Assembly: GCA_950022655.1 (NCBI GenBank)
Contig: OX465580.1
Location: 128,310,099-128,374,098, forward strand
DNA: 64,000 bases
Source of the DNA: Alentia gelatinosa
Lineage: Eukaryota; Annelida; Polychaeta; Phyllodocida; Polynoidae
Direction of reading: 5' to 3'
Below, piece by piece: positions 20,966-32,477 of the stretch. Below the pieces are notes generated by a model. That model made no database searches, was not told the DNA's origin, and was given only the letters and a program-made list of their open reading frames with translations. The translations under genes were made by a program, and so were the position numbers. Within the stretch, counting starts at the first letter, position 1. Every line of letters begins with the position of its first letter.

Positions 20966-21372
20966 CGCACATATACATGTGGCCTGTTTTATAATAATCA
21001 AGGATGTATCGTAGGGCTGGACGATAAGATCTAGCTGAGGATAGAGGAGGTCTGGGACGATCCACGCCAAATATCGTTTCATAAATGAGATCCCTGGTGG
21101 ACAGTAAAAACCCTCTTGGAAATTGTCCTAAGTGTGTCACAGAAGTCTCTTAAGAATACGTCCCTCGAACCTAAGCCTGAGGCCCCATAGACATGGGAAA
21201 ATTTATTCAACAGGTTAAATGTCCTAGGAAGTGCTGAATAAACCTACGATTATCCAGCTCCTCTAGAACCTCTTTTCTTCCTTTAAATGATGCACATTCC
21301 TTTCTCTTCCACTATCACCCGCCATTTTGTTTAAAAAGAACCAACAATGAAAACAATTAGAATCACAACTTA
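20966..21372. other. Unassigned DNA
   Basis: About 400 bp with no supported feature. Confidence 0.4.
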
Positions 21373-21727
21373 GAGGGGGCGTCCACCAACCACGACAAGG
21401 CTGCGACACGCGCCGACAAGAAAGTTCCTATCGGCTCCTTGTCGCAGCCTTGTCGTGAGGAGGGGAGCTGTCGTGAGCCCTTGTCGCAGCCTGTCGGGAA
21501 GTGCACGCTCCACCTAAATATTCTATCGTAGACCTCTACGACACGCCACGACACGGCTCCAAAATCGAACATGTTCGATTTTGTCGTAACCTTGTCGGAA
21601 GGCCCCCGACAGGCCCCCGACAAGCTTCATGTCGCAGCCTACGAAAAGCCTTCCAATCGTAGAGCTGTCGTGGACCTTGTCGGAAAGCCGTTGTCGCAGC
21701 CTTGTCGTGGTTGGTGGACGCACCCCC
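21373..21727. mobile_element. TT3 inverted-repeat element
   Basis: 355 bp with ends GGGGGCGTCCACCAACCACG and CGTGGTTGGTGGACGC, flanked by TTA on both sides (21370-21372, 21728-21730). The interior is saturated with CTTGTCG and CGACAAG, many in inverted orientation. Non-coding. Confidence 0.87.
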
Positions 21728-21799
21728 TTATTATACTGTACTTTAAAAACAAGCTAATTGCATGACAGCTCTGGGTCTAGGAGTATGTTAGACGACTTA

Positions 21800-22022
21800 C
21801 CCGGCGTTCACACTAGACGATTATAAGCGGCGATTCTTGAATTTTTGCACCACCTGACGACTTCCAGCTATCAATCGATAGAAATCGGTAAATACAAAAA
21901 GAGTAAACGCATGAGGAAATTCTTGGGCCGATGATCATTGTGGCCGACATTACGTAATCGAGCACCACATGACGACTAGAGGCTAGACGATCTACAGTCG
22001 TCACGCTTTAGTAAACGCCAGG
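21800..22022. mobile_element. TT4 inverted-repeat element, short copy
   Basis: 223 bp with ends CCCGGCGTTCACACTAGACG and GTAAACGCCAGG, between exact TTA duplications (21797-21799, 22023-22025). Its ACGATTATAAGCGGCGATTC segment is shared with the longer TT4 copies. Non-coding. Confidence 0.85.
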
Positions 22023-22239
22023 TTAGGACAATTTGGAGGACAAAGGAGAGTTGTACGATACATTGATATAACGACATTTCAAAGGGTGCATGAGATTGTA
22101 TCCTTGAACTCTCCTAGCTCGAAGACCAAATGGATTATACAACGACATTGGCCCTAGGACGATCAGAGGACAATTTCTATGATTTATTCTGGATTATTAA
22201 ACGGGCCACTGGGTCTCATGAGGTGGATATTTCATCTAA

Positions 22240-22574
22240 TGCCCCAGTCACACTGGCGTAAATTTCGGCGTTTTTTCTACGTATTTGAAATGTTGGAGAC
22301 CACGTATTAGCTACGGATTTGGAACGTATTTGTTTGCTTTTCTTTAACGTTTTAGTACGCTTCTCAACGTTCATCAACGTTCATCAACGTTCATCAACGC
22401 TTATCTACGCTTCTGTACGCATTGTGGCGTTTTTCGGCGCATTCCGACTTTCCTTTACGCATCTCCGCGTATTGCGGCGTTTTGCGGCGTATTTTGAGAT
22501 TCCAAAATGTGTAGAAGAACGTAGACGTGCGTACACGGAAAAACGCCGTTTTTTACGCCAGTGTGACTGGGGCA
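22240..22574 (+). mobile_element. TT5 inverted-repeat element, intact copy
   Basis: 335 bp with ends TGCCCCAGTCACACTGGCGT and its complement, flanked by TAA and TTA. It runs uninterrupted through CACGTATTAGCTACGG at 22301-22316, the point where TT9 sits in the other copy, and so acts as an empty-site reference. CAACGTTCAT is repeated in tandem three times near 22365-22395. Confidence 0.9.
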
Positions 22575-22667
22575 TTACGAATGACCCTTGAATATATTCC
22601 AGCTTTCCTCCGTTCGATGTACTGCCTGAGAACTGCTTTACTTCTTTAATCTGGGATCAATGAATCT

Positions 22668-22886
22668 GGGGCCTGTTGAATAATCTAGGATCATACATGA
22701 AGACCCTTTTCTCTGCCTCGTACAATGGTTATCATTTAATAATATTTCAGTTTGTTCGCTTAGACAGTCTCAACCATCCATATGGTCATCTATAATTGTT
22801 GAATAAAGTCGGCCAACATCGTCCCTGGGTCTCTATGGCATACAGAAAAGTGTCTACACATACAATCCTAGATTATTATACGGGCC
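22668..22886 (+). mobile_element. FB3 inverted-repeat element
   Basis: 219 bp with ends GGGCCTGTTGAATAATCTAG and CTAGATTATTATACGGGCC. The interior holds TCGCTTAGACAGTCTCAACC and CGTCCCTGGGTCTC. Related copies are at 34234-34415, 49724-50250 (interrupted) and about 60140-60362. Confidence 0.8.
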
Positions 22887-24010
22887 ACTGTCTCATAGAA
22901 TGTAAGTCATTATCAAAAACACAATTATAGAAAGATATGATTGCAAATACAAAAACTACCCTCAACCGTGCTGCAATTAAAGAATATAACTCTGGAATAG
23001 GGCGTTGCAGCACCTTACGAAAAAGAATGATCTACTGAACACTTTACTGCTCATGCACTGCGTAGACATGGATCAAAGCCTACTAGAGATAAGAGGACAT
23101 ATTGCACAATCCTATAATAATGTCTGATTGCTACTATTATTATAACATGAACCATGGGAGGGAAGGGGATTGAAGCGAGAAAATCACTGTTATTGTGAAA
23201 TGTGATGTCTCTGAATAGATCTGATGACAATATGCTCATTTGTCATCAATGAGCACTTGCTCCACTGATGATAACATAGATTATCTCATGATAAAGCACC
23301 TCTATGATTACAAATGGAGACCCATATACTTTACCTGCCAGAGCATGCAGAATGATTCATATTAGCATGGTCAGCATATACCTTTGTCAAGAGACACAAT
23401 ATGTCTTCTCCAACCAAGGATCATATCAGGGAGTGGTATTATACACATACTAGGCACTGCACTGATTGGACTCACAAACCATATACTACTATTCTACATC
23501 TATATATTACGTGGGTAGGGAACGATATATCTAGTTACAAATTGATGCGATTTATCAATATACTTGTATGTATGGGGATATTTCACTGACAGGTTCCCTG
23601 GGACAAAGAGGGCATAAATCTCATTAATCTGACGGCAATATTAGGTACTGGGGGGTAGAGGAGGTATCGGGTTCTACATTCGTTTATTAACCTGGGGGCG
23701 TATAGAAGAGAGACATCCAGTAGCGAAAATACCATTTTTATTTATGAAAGTATTTAAAAAAAAGAAATACAGTAAAATGCTCCTTTTGAGCATTGTGTGG
23801 GCATATAATAGTGGATAATTTGTGAGTGGGCATATAATAGTGCGATTTGATGAAAATAACTGTCGTATTTTCACCTCATGTACAGTAATTTGTGACTCGT
23901 AATTTCTCGAAACTAATATCCTTTTTTACCAATATTTTATTATGGACGCGCCATCGATGCTGTCGCACCGAATCACTTGGAAAGAGTGATTTAGTTCTAT
24001 GCCCGGTCAT
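22887..24010. other. Unassigned AT-rich DNA
   Basis: About 1.1 kb with only short open frames and no supported gene or repeat boundary. A T-rich/A-rich run lies near 23755. Confidence 0.4.
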
Positions 24011-24182
24011 TGGACCCCCTGAGGGTCGTTGCTCCACGTTTTGCGGATCACAGAATAGCGATCCGAGGTTGAAATCATTGCTTCAGATTTTTTTGCGGAT
24101 CTCATCATAATTATGTCGCTATCTATATTCAATTAAAAATCTAATGAACCTTTCACATATGACACGAAATTAATTGTTGTAA
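24011..24182 (+). mobile_element. FB2 element, truncated
   Basis: It starts GGTCGTTGCTCCACGTTTTG and follows the FB2 copy at 20331 for about 170 bp to a point where TA2-like sequence begins. The right end is missing. Confidence 0.75.
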
Positions 24183-24864
24183 GCTTAAGCGGGGTGCCCC
24201 TTAAGCGGGGTTTTCAGTCTACCAATGGTTATACAATAGAGGATACCTACATAAATAAAGGAAACGATGGTTTTTAGGTTAAAAGGTGTATTAATAACAC
24301 ATTAATAAGCAAATAAATGGAAAAGAAATATAAAGAAATATAAATGTACACAAAATTTAAAATAAATAACTAATACATGTATTTGCAGCATACAACAGTA
24401 GAAACCTGTAAGCGGGCCTCTTACCCACCACCTTCCGTTGGCGCGAAAATCAGTGGTGCTTTGAGCGACTCACTGTGAGCCGCCCAGAGCCGCAAGGGCT
24501 CACTGAATACCGTGCCTTCAAAGCCCCCTTGCCCGCCCTGAACCGCCCACCGCTAACCTGTAAGCGGGCCTCTAACCCCCTACCTTCAACGGGCGCAAAT
24601 ATCACTCATACTAATACATGTACCCACTCACTGTAGCCCGCCCAGAGCCGCTAGAGATGTAGGGTTACTATTGAAACAACACACTCCGGCTGCTCGGGAA
24701 AAACTGTCCCTAAAGCGGGGTGGCCCCTAAAGCGGGGTGCTCCCTTAAGCGGGATGACCCCTTAAGCGCTGTTAAAATAGACACTTAATAGACGGACAAA
24801 TTTCTGTTCCGAGCAAATTGTCCCCTTATTAAGCAGGGTGTCCCGGAAGCGGGGTTTTACTGTA
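24183..24864. mobile_element. TA2 element cluster
   Basis: AAGCGGGG motifs occur at 24188, 24202, 24715, 24730 and 24847. The segment ends GCGGGGTTTTACTGTA, the complement of TACAGTAAAACCCCGC, which also starts the copy at 26061. The centre has two AACCTGTAAGCGGGCCTC units (about 24405 and 24555). TA-target pogo-like ends are inferred. Boundaries are partly rearranged. Confidence 0.6.
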
Positions 24865-25144
24865 TTTATCAGGTACAGCCACAGTATACCTGTCATCGTA
24901 GTAATTTGGTATGGCCATAAATACAACATGGATAGGAGTAGGCGGTATACATACGACATAAAGCCACAGGTATATGATAATGATAATAATAATAATGATG
25001 GATATCCTATAAGTATATATGTGTCCCGCCTGTGGTCTGCTGGGGTGGACAGCAATTACCAATCTGTTCACCCTCTTGGTCGCTTTGCCTCCTGTGGTGC
25101 AGACCAGATATGCTTGCATGCAAGCATAACTAAAGTGACTGGGG

Positions 25145-25310
25145 TGGGGAGTTGACTCAGTGGTAAAGAGCACTGGACTTGTTGGACTTTGTTGAAATAA
25201 GTCCCACTTTTCTCCAGCACCCTCAGCAGTGGTAGATTTACTGCTTTATCAAAGGCAAATCCTTCTCATACCATGTCTATGTGGTGTGGGACATAAAAGA
25301 CTTACATAAA
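25145..25310 (+). mobile_element. tRNA-derived SINE-like unit
   Basis: GAGTTGACTCAGTGGTAAAG resembles a pol III A box in a tRNA-like head. A degraded B-box position follows (TTGAAATAAGTCC), then TGGTGTGGGACATAAAAGAC, a phrase like those seen in animal tRNA-SINE bodies (from memory of such families, not searched). No target duplication or poly-A tail is clear. Confidence 0.4.
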
Positions 25311-25493
25311 AGAAATCTCACCTCAGAAATTGTGTAGGGGTGAGATTTCTACCTGAAACCCACTTAGAGATTCGGTCACACCCTAAGTAAGTCTAATTGA
25401 ACAAATTTGACGTTAAACTACCCAAACAAACAAATTTCTGCCTCCGTTCATTTACTGACCACAGAACGTCAAAATGATAATTGAATATGTCTA

Positions 25494-25640
25494 TTTTTTT
25501 TTTTTTTTTTTTTTTTCATTTTTATCCTGGAGGTAACTGTTAGGGACCTGCAGTCCCTATCTACCACAGGCTCCAGCTGTTAACTATTGTTTAGTAGTCA
25601 AATGTAGAGAGAATGAAATTTCGACCTCTTCATACATAAT
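25494..25640 (-). mobile_element. Poly-T tract with possible reverse-oriented retroposon 3' end
   Basis: A run of about 22 T (25494-25516) is followed by CATTTTTATCCTGGAGG. A similar layout occurs near 42716-42755 (TTTTATTTATACTGGAGG) and 57617-57655 (TTTTTATTCTGGA). Three T-rich tracts next to the word TTTAT-CTGGA suggest antisense insertions of a poly-A retroposon, but the bodies do not align obviously. Confidence 0.35.
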
Positions 25641-26060
25641 AGAAAAGCCATTAACAGTTCAAAGAGGATAGAATAGATATCTCTAACATTTATCATTTGA
25701 CTCATCTTACACATGGTGGCTTACTAATACGCAAGAATTGAAACAGTCTACCTGTTTGCCTATTGACCGTATTAAAACATTTGCCAATGAATGTGCTCTG
25801 ACCTTTGCATTTTCATTATCAATTTACCCTGCCCTTTGCAAAGGGGAAGGTAATTAGTACCTGCTGCTATACTATTCCCAATTTGAGCTTGTGTCTACCT
25901 CGGCTACTATGTATCAGCAGAGAATGTGACATTTATTATTTCTTCCTTGGCATTTCATCTGGAATGTTGCAGAAATGGGATTCCTGATAAGATTTGCCTC
26001 TTCTTGGGAGACACAAACTGATTGTCCCACAATAACTCTAGCATGCTGCTGTATCAAGCT
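25641..26060. other. Unassigned DNA
   Basis: No supported gene or repeat over about 420 bp. Confidence 0.4.
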
Positions 26061-26580
26061 ACAGTAAAACCCCGCCTAGCGGACACCCGGCGTAAGGAGT
26101 CACCCTGCGTTAACGGACAGTTTGGCTTCGAACGGAAATTGTTTCCTCTTTCAGGCACCTGTTTCACTAGCTTCGTGACTTTAGGCCTAGACAGACATCA
26201 ACGGGGCACCAACAGTGCAAGCAACAGCGGTAAAAGTCTAGCAAATATCAGAGGGTTGGAGTGGCCAATCTTCTTCATATTTGGAACGATTATAGGTTAT
26301 ATGTATCCCCTACCCGCGTCAAAGTTTCATCGCTTAATTCATACGGGAAGTCAGTGAAATTCCGCGTGTCATCGATTGCAGTCTTGTGATTTGTCCGTAT
26401 GGTGTCACAGACGCCATCTAGACATGTCACGAAACTACTGAAACAGGTCCCTGATGTTTATTTAAACCTGGTGTAAGGGGCCATCCTGCGTAAGCGAATA
26501 CCCCACATAAGCGGACAGTTATTAAGCCCTTTAACTCAGTGTAAACGGACACTTCAGAGGGACACCTTATCTTGATTGCT
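26061..26580 (+). mobile_element. TA2 element interrupted by FB1
   Basis: The left part begins TACAGTAAAACCCCGCC with GCGGACACC and TAACGGACAG. After the FB1 insertion the same vocabulary resumes (GTGTAAGGGGCCATCCTGCG, AAGCGGACAG, AACGGACACTTC). The far TACTGTA-type end is not seen, so the right boundary is approximate. Confidence 0.65.
26154..26451. mobile_element. FB1 inverted-repeat element, copy 1
   Basis: About 298 bp with ends resembling GGGACCTGTTTCAGTAG and CTACTGAAACAGGTCCC; the left end here is slightly diverged. The interior has TAGACAGACATCAACG and CGCCATCTAGACATGTCACG, shared with 37902-38176 and 59363-59662. It lies inside TA2. Confidence 0.82.
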
Positions 26581-26731
26581 TGTTTATGGTGTGTATGTGA
26601 GGCGGGTAGACTGGTGTCTAGACAATCAGACACTAGGCAACGGCCTCCGTAGGTTCATGTAGGCGTGAGGAAGGTGTCTGTGGGATGATTTGTGAGTATG
26701 TGAGTGAAGATTGTAGAACTAGCAATACTAT

Positions 26732-27043
26732 GAAGAAACCAAACAAGAGTTAGTCGTGTTGTTGTTTATCCCACGACGGCAAGATCGCGTATTACTGCGC
26801 GAGGCAAAGCCGAGAGCAGTAATATGTGATCTTACCGGAGTGCGATGAACAATAACACTGCTAATTCGAGTTTGGTTAAGAATTTATCCTACCCCGCCCG
26901 TCTAAATTACTTCTACATTAACAAATGACGTCATTTGTCAAGTGTATCCCACTAGAGCGATATTTTTCATTTTTCTGAACTCCAGACCTAATACAGTGAC
27001 CCAATGTTAAGCCTATGGAGTTTTTTATTAGGGGTAGGATAAA
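26732..27043 (+). mobile_element. HP2 element
   Basis: The hairpin has arms GAAACCAAACAAGAGTTAG and its near complement, tip GCGCGAGGCAAAGCCGAGAGC. The tail runs from TTTATCCTACCCCG to GGGGTAGGATAAA and contains AATGACGTCATTTGTC (a CRE-like palindrome) and CAATGTTAAGCCTATGGAG. Non-coding. Confidence 0.9.
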
Positions 27044-28209
27044 GGTGTTTCCGTTCAGCGCCGCCTACCAGTGCATTGTCTAGTTAGGCCGCTGCTAGCA
27101 AACATGACTGAGTTTGGCCTAGCACCTATTGCGATGCACTGCAATCACACCCAGAGTTTGAATGGTGGGTCTGTCTAAAAGGCTTCTTTTTTAAAGATAT
27201 GACAGCTAGAACAAGCTAGGAAATTGTATTAATGAGTCTCGTCTGTCCAAACGTTAGAATTGATAGTTATCTTAGTTTTCCCTTAGTTAAAGGCTCTAGT
27301 CTCTCCAATATGTTATTGTGCCTCCAGTTTCAGTGTCCCTTTGTTATCTAAGCTATATGTAAAGTATCATTGAGTTGATGGGCATGCATGACACACCAAA
27401 TTGGAGCTGGAATACCAAAGATTACGATGTAATCTGTACTTTCTCTTGAACTAATATATAAATGGGTATTATAGATGTATTACGCTCATACACAGTCACT
27501 TAATATATCGAATACCTTAGATGTTTGTTTGGCTTCAGGCATTGCGTAGCCACGAAGATAAGGCGCGAAACCAGCCTGTGGAAAAAAAGAGTCTATTCGA
27601 TCTCCCCTTTTCTCAGTTCCCGGCAAATGCGTTTGCCGGTATTTAGTCACCAAGCACATTTGTTAGGAGTAATCGAGTACTATACTTGTAGATATGTGTA
27701 TGGAGAGTGATAGGGCAGTTACAATATGGCGGGCTGGGGTGATGGATACAGGAAAGTGAGGCAGCTGGTCAACACTGCCCGGATACTGAGCCTGAGACAA
27801 TGTTAATAGTAGTGAAATAGTGAGACAGAGTAGGTGGATTTAGGCCGCAAAGTATGACAGATGCTCAGTAAATGGAAGAAAACCCCCGCCCGTTCATGTG
27901 ATTATATCTTGGGCAGCCCTGTGATTTGTGAATGTGTTGGTACCTATACCAGGTGGAGGTATATGATACGAAGGTGGCCTTTCAATAGGAATTGGTATGG
28001 GGTGAGATCTTAAGACAAAAAGCGATTTTAAATGAACGACCAGGATCCTTGAAAAGTCATCTGTAGATAGGTTACGGTTAGTGTGTGTAGCACGCTTAAA
28101 AAGGCCTTTAACCTAGAATTGCTCAAGATTATGAACATTCATTAAATGATTAAACAAAATCAGAATTAAGTTCATTATAGTATGTATCCTTATCAGACTG
28201 GCCCAAGAA
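27044..28209. other. Unassigned AT-rich DNA
   Basis: About 1.2 kb of apparently single-copy sequence. Open frames are short and lack recognisable domains. Confidence 0.4.
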
Positions 28210-28210
28210 T

Positions 28211-28677
28211 AACTGGACCGATTGCGCCACGGACTGACGACACCTCTTTGGACCGATGGCAATATTTTCCCTAGACCGATGGCACCACTACCTAGACTGA
28301 TGGCACCACTCACTTAGACTGATGGCACCACCCACTAAATCACTACTCTTTATGATATTGTTGCTTTAACCTTATCACTTTTTCAATTATTAATCCCTAG
28401 TGTCCGAATTAATAATCCTCATCTAAACTCAGGCACTGGCACCGGCCCACTCGGCCCCAGCAACGCCCCACTCAGCGCTGGCACCAACCCCATCGGTGTC
28501 AGCGGTGACTATCGCATATTACATATTGTATAAATCAGGTGGTGCCTTTGCCTAGGTAAAAAACTGAGGTGGTGCCATCAGTCTAGGCAAGTAGTGCTAT
28601 TATTCCAAGTGCTGGTGCCATCAGTCCAGGTAAAACTGAAAAGAGGTGCCATCAGTCCGGGTGCCATCGGTCCAGTT
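28211..28677. mobile_element. TA3 inverted-repeat element
   Basis: 467 bp with ends AACTGGACCGAT and ATCGGTCCAGTT next to TA flanks. Subterminal tandem units of about 20-25 bp, GACTGATGGCACCAC, lie at both sides in inverted orientation. A relic with more such units is at 54850-55090. Confidence 0.75.
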
Positions 28678-28696
28678 ACCGACCCATGTATTACGA

Positions 28697-29128
28697 TTTA
28701 TCTCTCCTCGGTATTTTTCTACATAGGCTTAACTTTAGGAACTCGTACTCCATGGCCATGAAGGTCTTGTACCCAATACTCAATGGCTATTGGGTGATTC
28801 ATTTTATCCATAAATAATGTTATGCGGGAGGGTGGTTGTGGCCAACTAGATTCTAGGTCAACTTTCGACTGTAGAACCGTCCCAAGGCGTTATAAATATT
28901 ATGTAAGGAGGTCAGGGTCAAGGTCGGGGTTTGCTGCGAATATAGTCATTGGCTACTAAGTCTACTCTATTCCTTATATGGCAGTTAGTATAATGGGACA
29001 ACTCCATGTAGACGGGGTTTGCAATCCACCTCATTTGACCACAGAGTAATTCACTCAGATTCGCTTCGTGAATTACTCTGCAGTTAAACTCGGTGTAGTA
29101 CGGACCAAGCTATTTTCATCTCATGGGT
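28697..29128 (-). mobile_element. HP6 element with an internal insertion
   Basis: The tail end TTATCTCTCC with CATAGGCTTAACTTTAGG and AATGGCTATTGGGTGATTCA matches the complement of the HP6 copy at 55605-55886. The hairpin lies at about 28985-29128, tip (minus strand) CACGAAGCGAATCTGAGTG. About 120 bp of unrelated sequence separates tail and hairpin. Confidence 0.7.
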
Positions 29129-29295
29129 TTACTTCTAATTATCACACCTGTAAGTAAGGTGCACGGGGAGGGGTAAGGCAGGCGGTGGCAGTGGAGATAA
29201 ACAGGGAGGGGTAGGATACAGGGACTGAGGCCAGTCTATCAATAACCTCTCCTGAGTCTATGCATCGTATCTGAGCGTATCCCACCCTTGACCTG

Positions 29296-29469
29296 CAGTG
29301 ATTTACCAACCACACCACCCTCAACGAGGCATACCGTAGTGAGATGAATCCGGGCCCACGCATAGAGCACACAGAGGCATGCCAGCCACATTGCAAATTA
29401 CACTCACTCGGATCATCGGTCCAGTAGGAGGGGCTCACAGCTGTAGCACACTTGGTGTATTTCCACTTA
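29296..29469. repeat. 174-bp repeat, copy 2
   Basis: About 98% identical by eye to 9315-9488 (differences near GCATAGAGCAC and GGTCCAGTAGGAGGGG). A TT2 element starts 215 bp downstream. Confidence 0.88.
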
Positions 29470-29683
29470 AAGGGCAAAATCCACCAGGCCGATTTCTCAC
29501 CCGATCAATTGTTCCTGGGCCCTTAAGAGGAAGCTCACGTATTGTAATTTATTTAATTCTGATAATAATAGTTGAATAAATGACCATTTTCGAAGATTTG
29601 AGAAATTCTAAGGCATCCGATAATAATTGGCGATTTTCTGGCTACGGAATTGGCTACCGTCGGTCCAGTGGAACACCCCCTTA

Positions 29684-30444
29684 AATGGGGTTCACACGGT
29701 GGGATTCACGTACCTCACAGGCCGTTTGTCTGAGACAAATCCTGTTGAGATTCGGTACTGGAACACAATCTCCTCGTTTGAATGACAGGGTTCCACTTTG
29801 CTGACTTTTTTCCTGTGCAATTGTCGGCGACAATCACCCCTAACAAGGTACGGAATCTCATGAGATTTTGACTTTTAACAGGTTTAAAATTTAAGTGGAA
29901 TTCACACGATAGGATTCATGTACCTCACAGGGCTCAAAATCGCATGCGATTTTGTTCCTTTTTTGGGGGAAATGTCTTACTGGGAGGAAAATATGTCTCA
30001 GGGAAATGAATCCCTATAATTTAGTCAAAGAAATTGTGTTCGAGTACAGAATCTCAGCAGGATTTGTCATAGAAAAACACCCTGTGAGGTACATAAATCC
30101 CATTGTGTGAATCCCACTTTAGAGGGGCATTTTGGTGAGACAATGTACTTCACATGTTCTCCCCCAATCTGTCAGTCTCAGTGGTCCCAAATTACACCTA
30201 TTCACATGGGAAAGTAGCCTGAGTTGGCGACTGTGTACCCTGTGTACTCTGTGTAGGGGTGTAGAGGTGAGACAATGTACCTGTTAATTCTTCCCATGTG
30301 AATTCAATCCACCAAGTTACCCTGAGACTGTAGAACACCCCAATCTGTGAAACATTGTACCCAGCTAGAAATAGTAGCCGACTGGTGCAAAGGTGTGAAG
30401 TACACCAGTCTCAGGTCCATTTGTCCCATCGTGTGAATCCCACT
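29684..30444 (+). mobile_element. TT2 element, long form, interrupted by a short TT2
   Basis: It starts AATGGGGTTCACACGG and ends GTGTGAATCCCACT, flanked by TTA (29681-29683, 30445-30447). Without the nested copy it is about 533 bp, matching the 541-bp copy at 9489-10029. Non-coding. Confidence 0.9.
29894..30118. mobile_element. TT2 element, short form, nested
   Basis: 225 bp from AGTGGAATTCACACG to GTGTGAATCCCACT with exact TTA duplications at 29891-29893 and 30119-30121. The uninterrupted relative has a single TTA at 9703-9705. It carries the inner palindrome AAAATCGCATGCGATTTTG. Confidence 0.92.
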
Positions 30445-30760
30445 TTAAGTCCTATGCATATCTACCGATTAGGGGTTGAACAATTAGTTCCCAAATTGTA
30501 TAGTTGTCAGTGAACTTGTTGCAGGCAAATTATGTAACCGATGTGGGCCATCTCAACGGAGGGGGGGGGGGGGGGTATTTCCAATGTTCCGTTTTCTCCG
30601 ACTGGATTTATCAACATGTTGATTAACTTTTGGTCGGGGATTTAGGAACATAGAACGACAACTTGTCTGCGACAAAAGAACATCTTAAGGTGGGGAGGTC
30701 ACTAATTGTTGGCTGACCCTTGCCTAATTGGCCCACTTCTACTGACTAGGGCCGACTCCG
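30445..30760. other. Unassigned DNA with a poly-G run
   Basis: A 15-base G run lies at 30561-30575. The rest shows no supported feature. Confidence 0.4.
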
Positions 30761-30763
30761 TAA

Positions 30764-31045
30764 GGCCCGGCGTCCACCTACTACGATAGAATCGTAGACC
30801 TCCCGATATGGCACCGATACAAAATGTCAAAATCGGTGCCATATCGGGAAGGTGCAAAATCGTAGACACATGTCTAGACAAGCCAATACACCATGCGTTA
30901 TATGGGGTTTTTATCGGTGTCTAATCGCAGAAACGTGGTCTACTGCCCTGATATCAGGTAACCTTCCGACGCGATTTTGATTTTTTATCGGGAGGTGCAT
31001 CGTAGACCATATCGGTGCCATATCGTAGTAGGTGGACGCCGGGCC
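30764..31045 (+). mobile_element. TT1 inverted-repeat element, full copy
   Basis: 282 bp with ends GGCCCGGCGTCCACCTACTA and its complement, flanked by TAA (30761-30763) and TTA (31046-31048). Same interior as the copies at 1193 and 1694 but inverted, about 29 kb away from them. Confidence 0.88.
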
Positions 31046-31579
31046 TTAGGATGCCACGCCTGAGACAAACTACCGCTTCTTTGTCGCCGACAAAGGTACA
31101 TCAATATTCCGAAATCGGTAGATATGCATTGGTTCCTTTCGTACAGATAAATTTGCCAGCCGTGTACTAGCACGACATATCCTTTTTTTTATCAGAAATC
31201 CGTAAGTGGAAATAAAAAAAGCTAAATGTTGATCCTTGTTGCAATTCATGCCTTTTTTGGCCGACCGACAGATTTGTCGTTGATGAATTCAATACAGGTT
31301 TTGTCGGGGATGAATTGGATCTAGTCGGTTGGTGATGAGGACTAAAAGTAAGTTGGCATGTGGAAATTGAATACGGATATTCAAAGTCACCGATTGTGGG
31401 TTCGGATTTGTACTGCCCATACCCTTTCCCTCTATTTGCAGTTTTTGAACGGGCGGGTTCCAAATATCACCGAACATCTTGTCAGCAAGGAGAGCACCTT
31501 TGATACGGCTAAGCCCGACTATTATTCGGACAATTTGCCCTGAAACCATGTAATTTTCCTGAAAATTGAATATGATGAT

Positions 31580-31980
31580 CTTAAAGTGTTATAGAATACA
31601 TTTCTAATTCAAAAAGTGGGGGTCACAGGGCTAGTGTTCTATATCTAGAGATTGATATCATAAAAGAATATAGAGAGATTTGAAAAAGTTGAATTTCACA
31701 TAGTAAATCCGATGTAATTGTAAAGAAACTCATAGGGAATATAGCAAATATGGAGTACTATAGATTTAAGTTTTTTAAACTCTAGATGACCGTCCAATTT
31801 TTTTTAGAGAGATTTGAAGAAAACATATTTTTCAGTATATTTTCTTATGTAAATCAAGCAAACGATGATAATCCTATTGTATCTATTTCTTAGGTTAATG
31901 CCATATTCCATCCATTTCGGATTAGAATAACGATATGGTTTGGACTGATAATTATCAATATTTGAAAAAAAAAACCATTA
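31580..31980. repeat. Old dispersed repeat, copy 1
   Basis: AGTGTTATAGAATACATTTC and TATTTTTCAGTATATTTTCT correspond in order to AGTGTTATAAAACACATTGG and TATTTTTCAGTGCATTTTCT at 49378-49605. CAATATTTGAAAAA and CAGCATTTGAAAAACACC close both. Strongly diverged. Confidence 0.45.
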
Positions 31981-32477
31981 TATGTAGCCACTGTGAATTG
32001 TAGAATATGCCTGTAATGACAGCAGATATGTGTTCTGGTCTATGCTACATTAGAGAGTGCCCGGTTGTGTCATTTCCGCTCCAGTCGCCCTGTCTGTCGA
32101 TGCTGTATTTTATATCTCTCGGATGTGTGCCTGTTGCATATCCATCATTAGCTAATTACCAAACCAATTAAACCCGGCATATTAACACTCGTAGGAACTA
32201 CGTGCGCCTGTATGAGCATAGTGGAAGTGATAACAGCTTTAATGGGTACCTCGCTATCTATACATGTATCCATAGTGTGAAATTGTATTTAGTCAAATCA
32301 ACATTATATGTTCACCTTAATGTAATGGGATAAAAACCTGATGCCCTATAGAAATGTACAGCTGAATTCATAAGCATATCAGATCCGCCAGCGGGTTTTA
32401 TAATAAATACAGCTCATTTTGTTATCTTTGCTCCATAATTCAATTTCAGCACATGTCTTCATCCCCTGTAGTGCTAT
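31981..32477. other. Unassigned DNA
   Basis: No supported gene or repeat over about 500 bp. Confidence 0.4.

Noticed and set aside
24762..25173. Overlapping 97-114 codon frames on both strands
   Set aside because: They overlap the TA2 end and an AAT/ATT-rich tract (25-kb region), giving runs of Asn or Ile; no domain.
29142..29477. 111-codon minus-strand frame over the 174-bp repeat
   Set aside because: The frame continues beyond the repeat into unrelated flanking sequence and does not match any recognised family; the near-identical copy at 9315 does not extend the same frame on either side.
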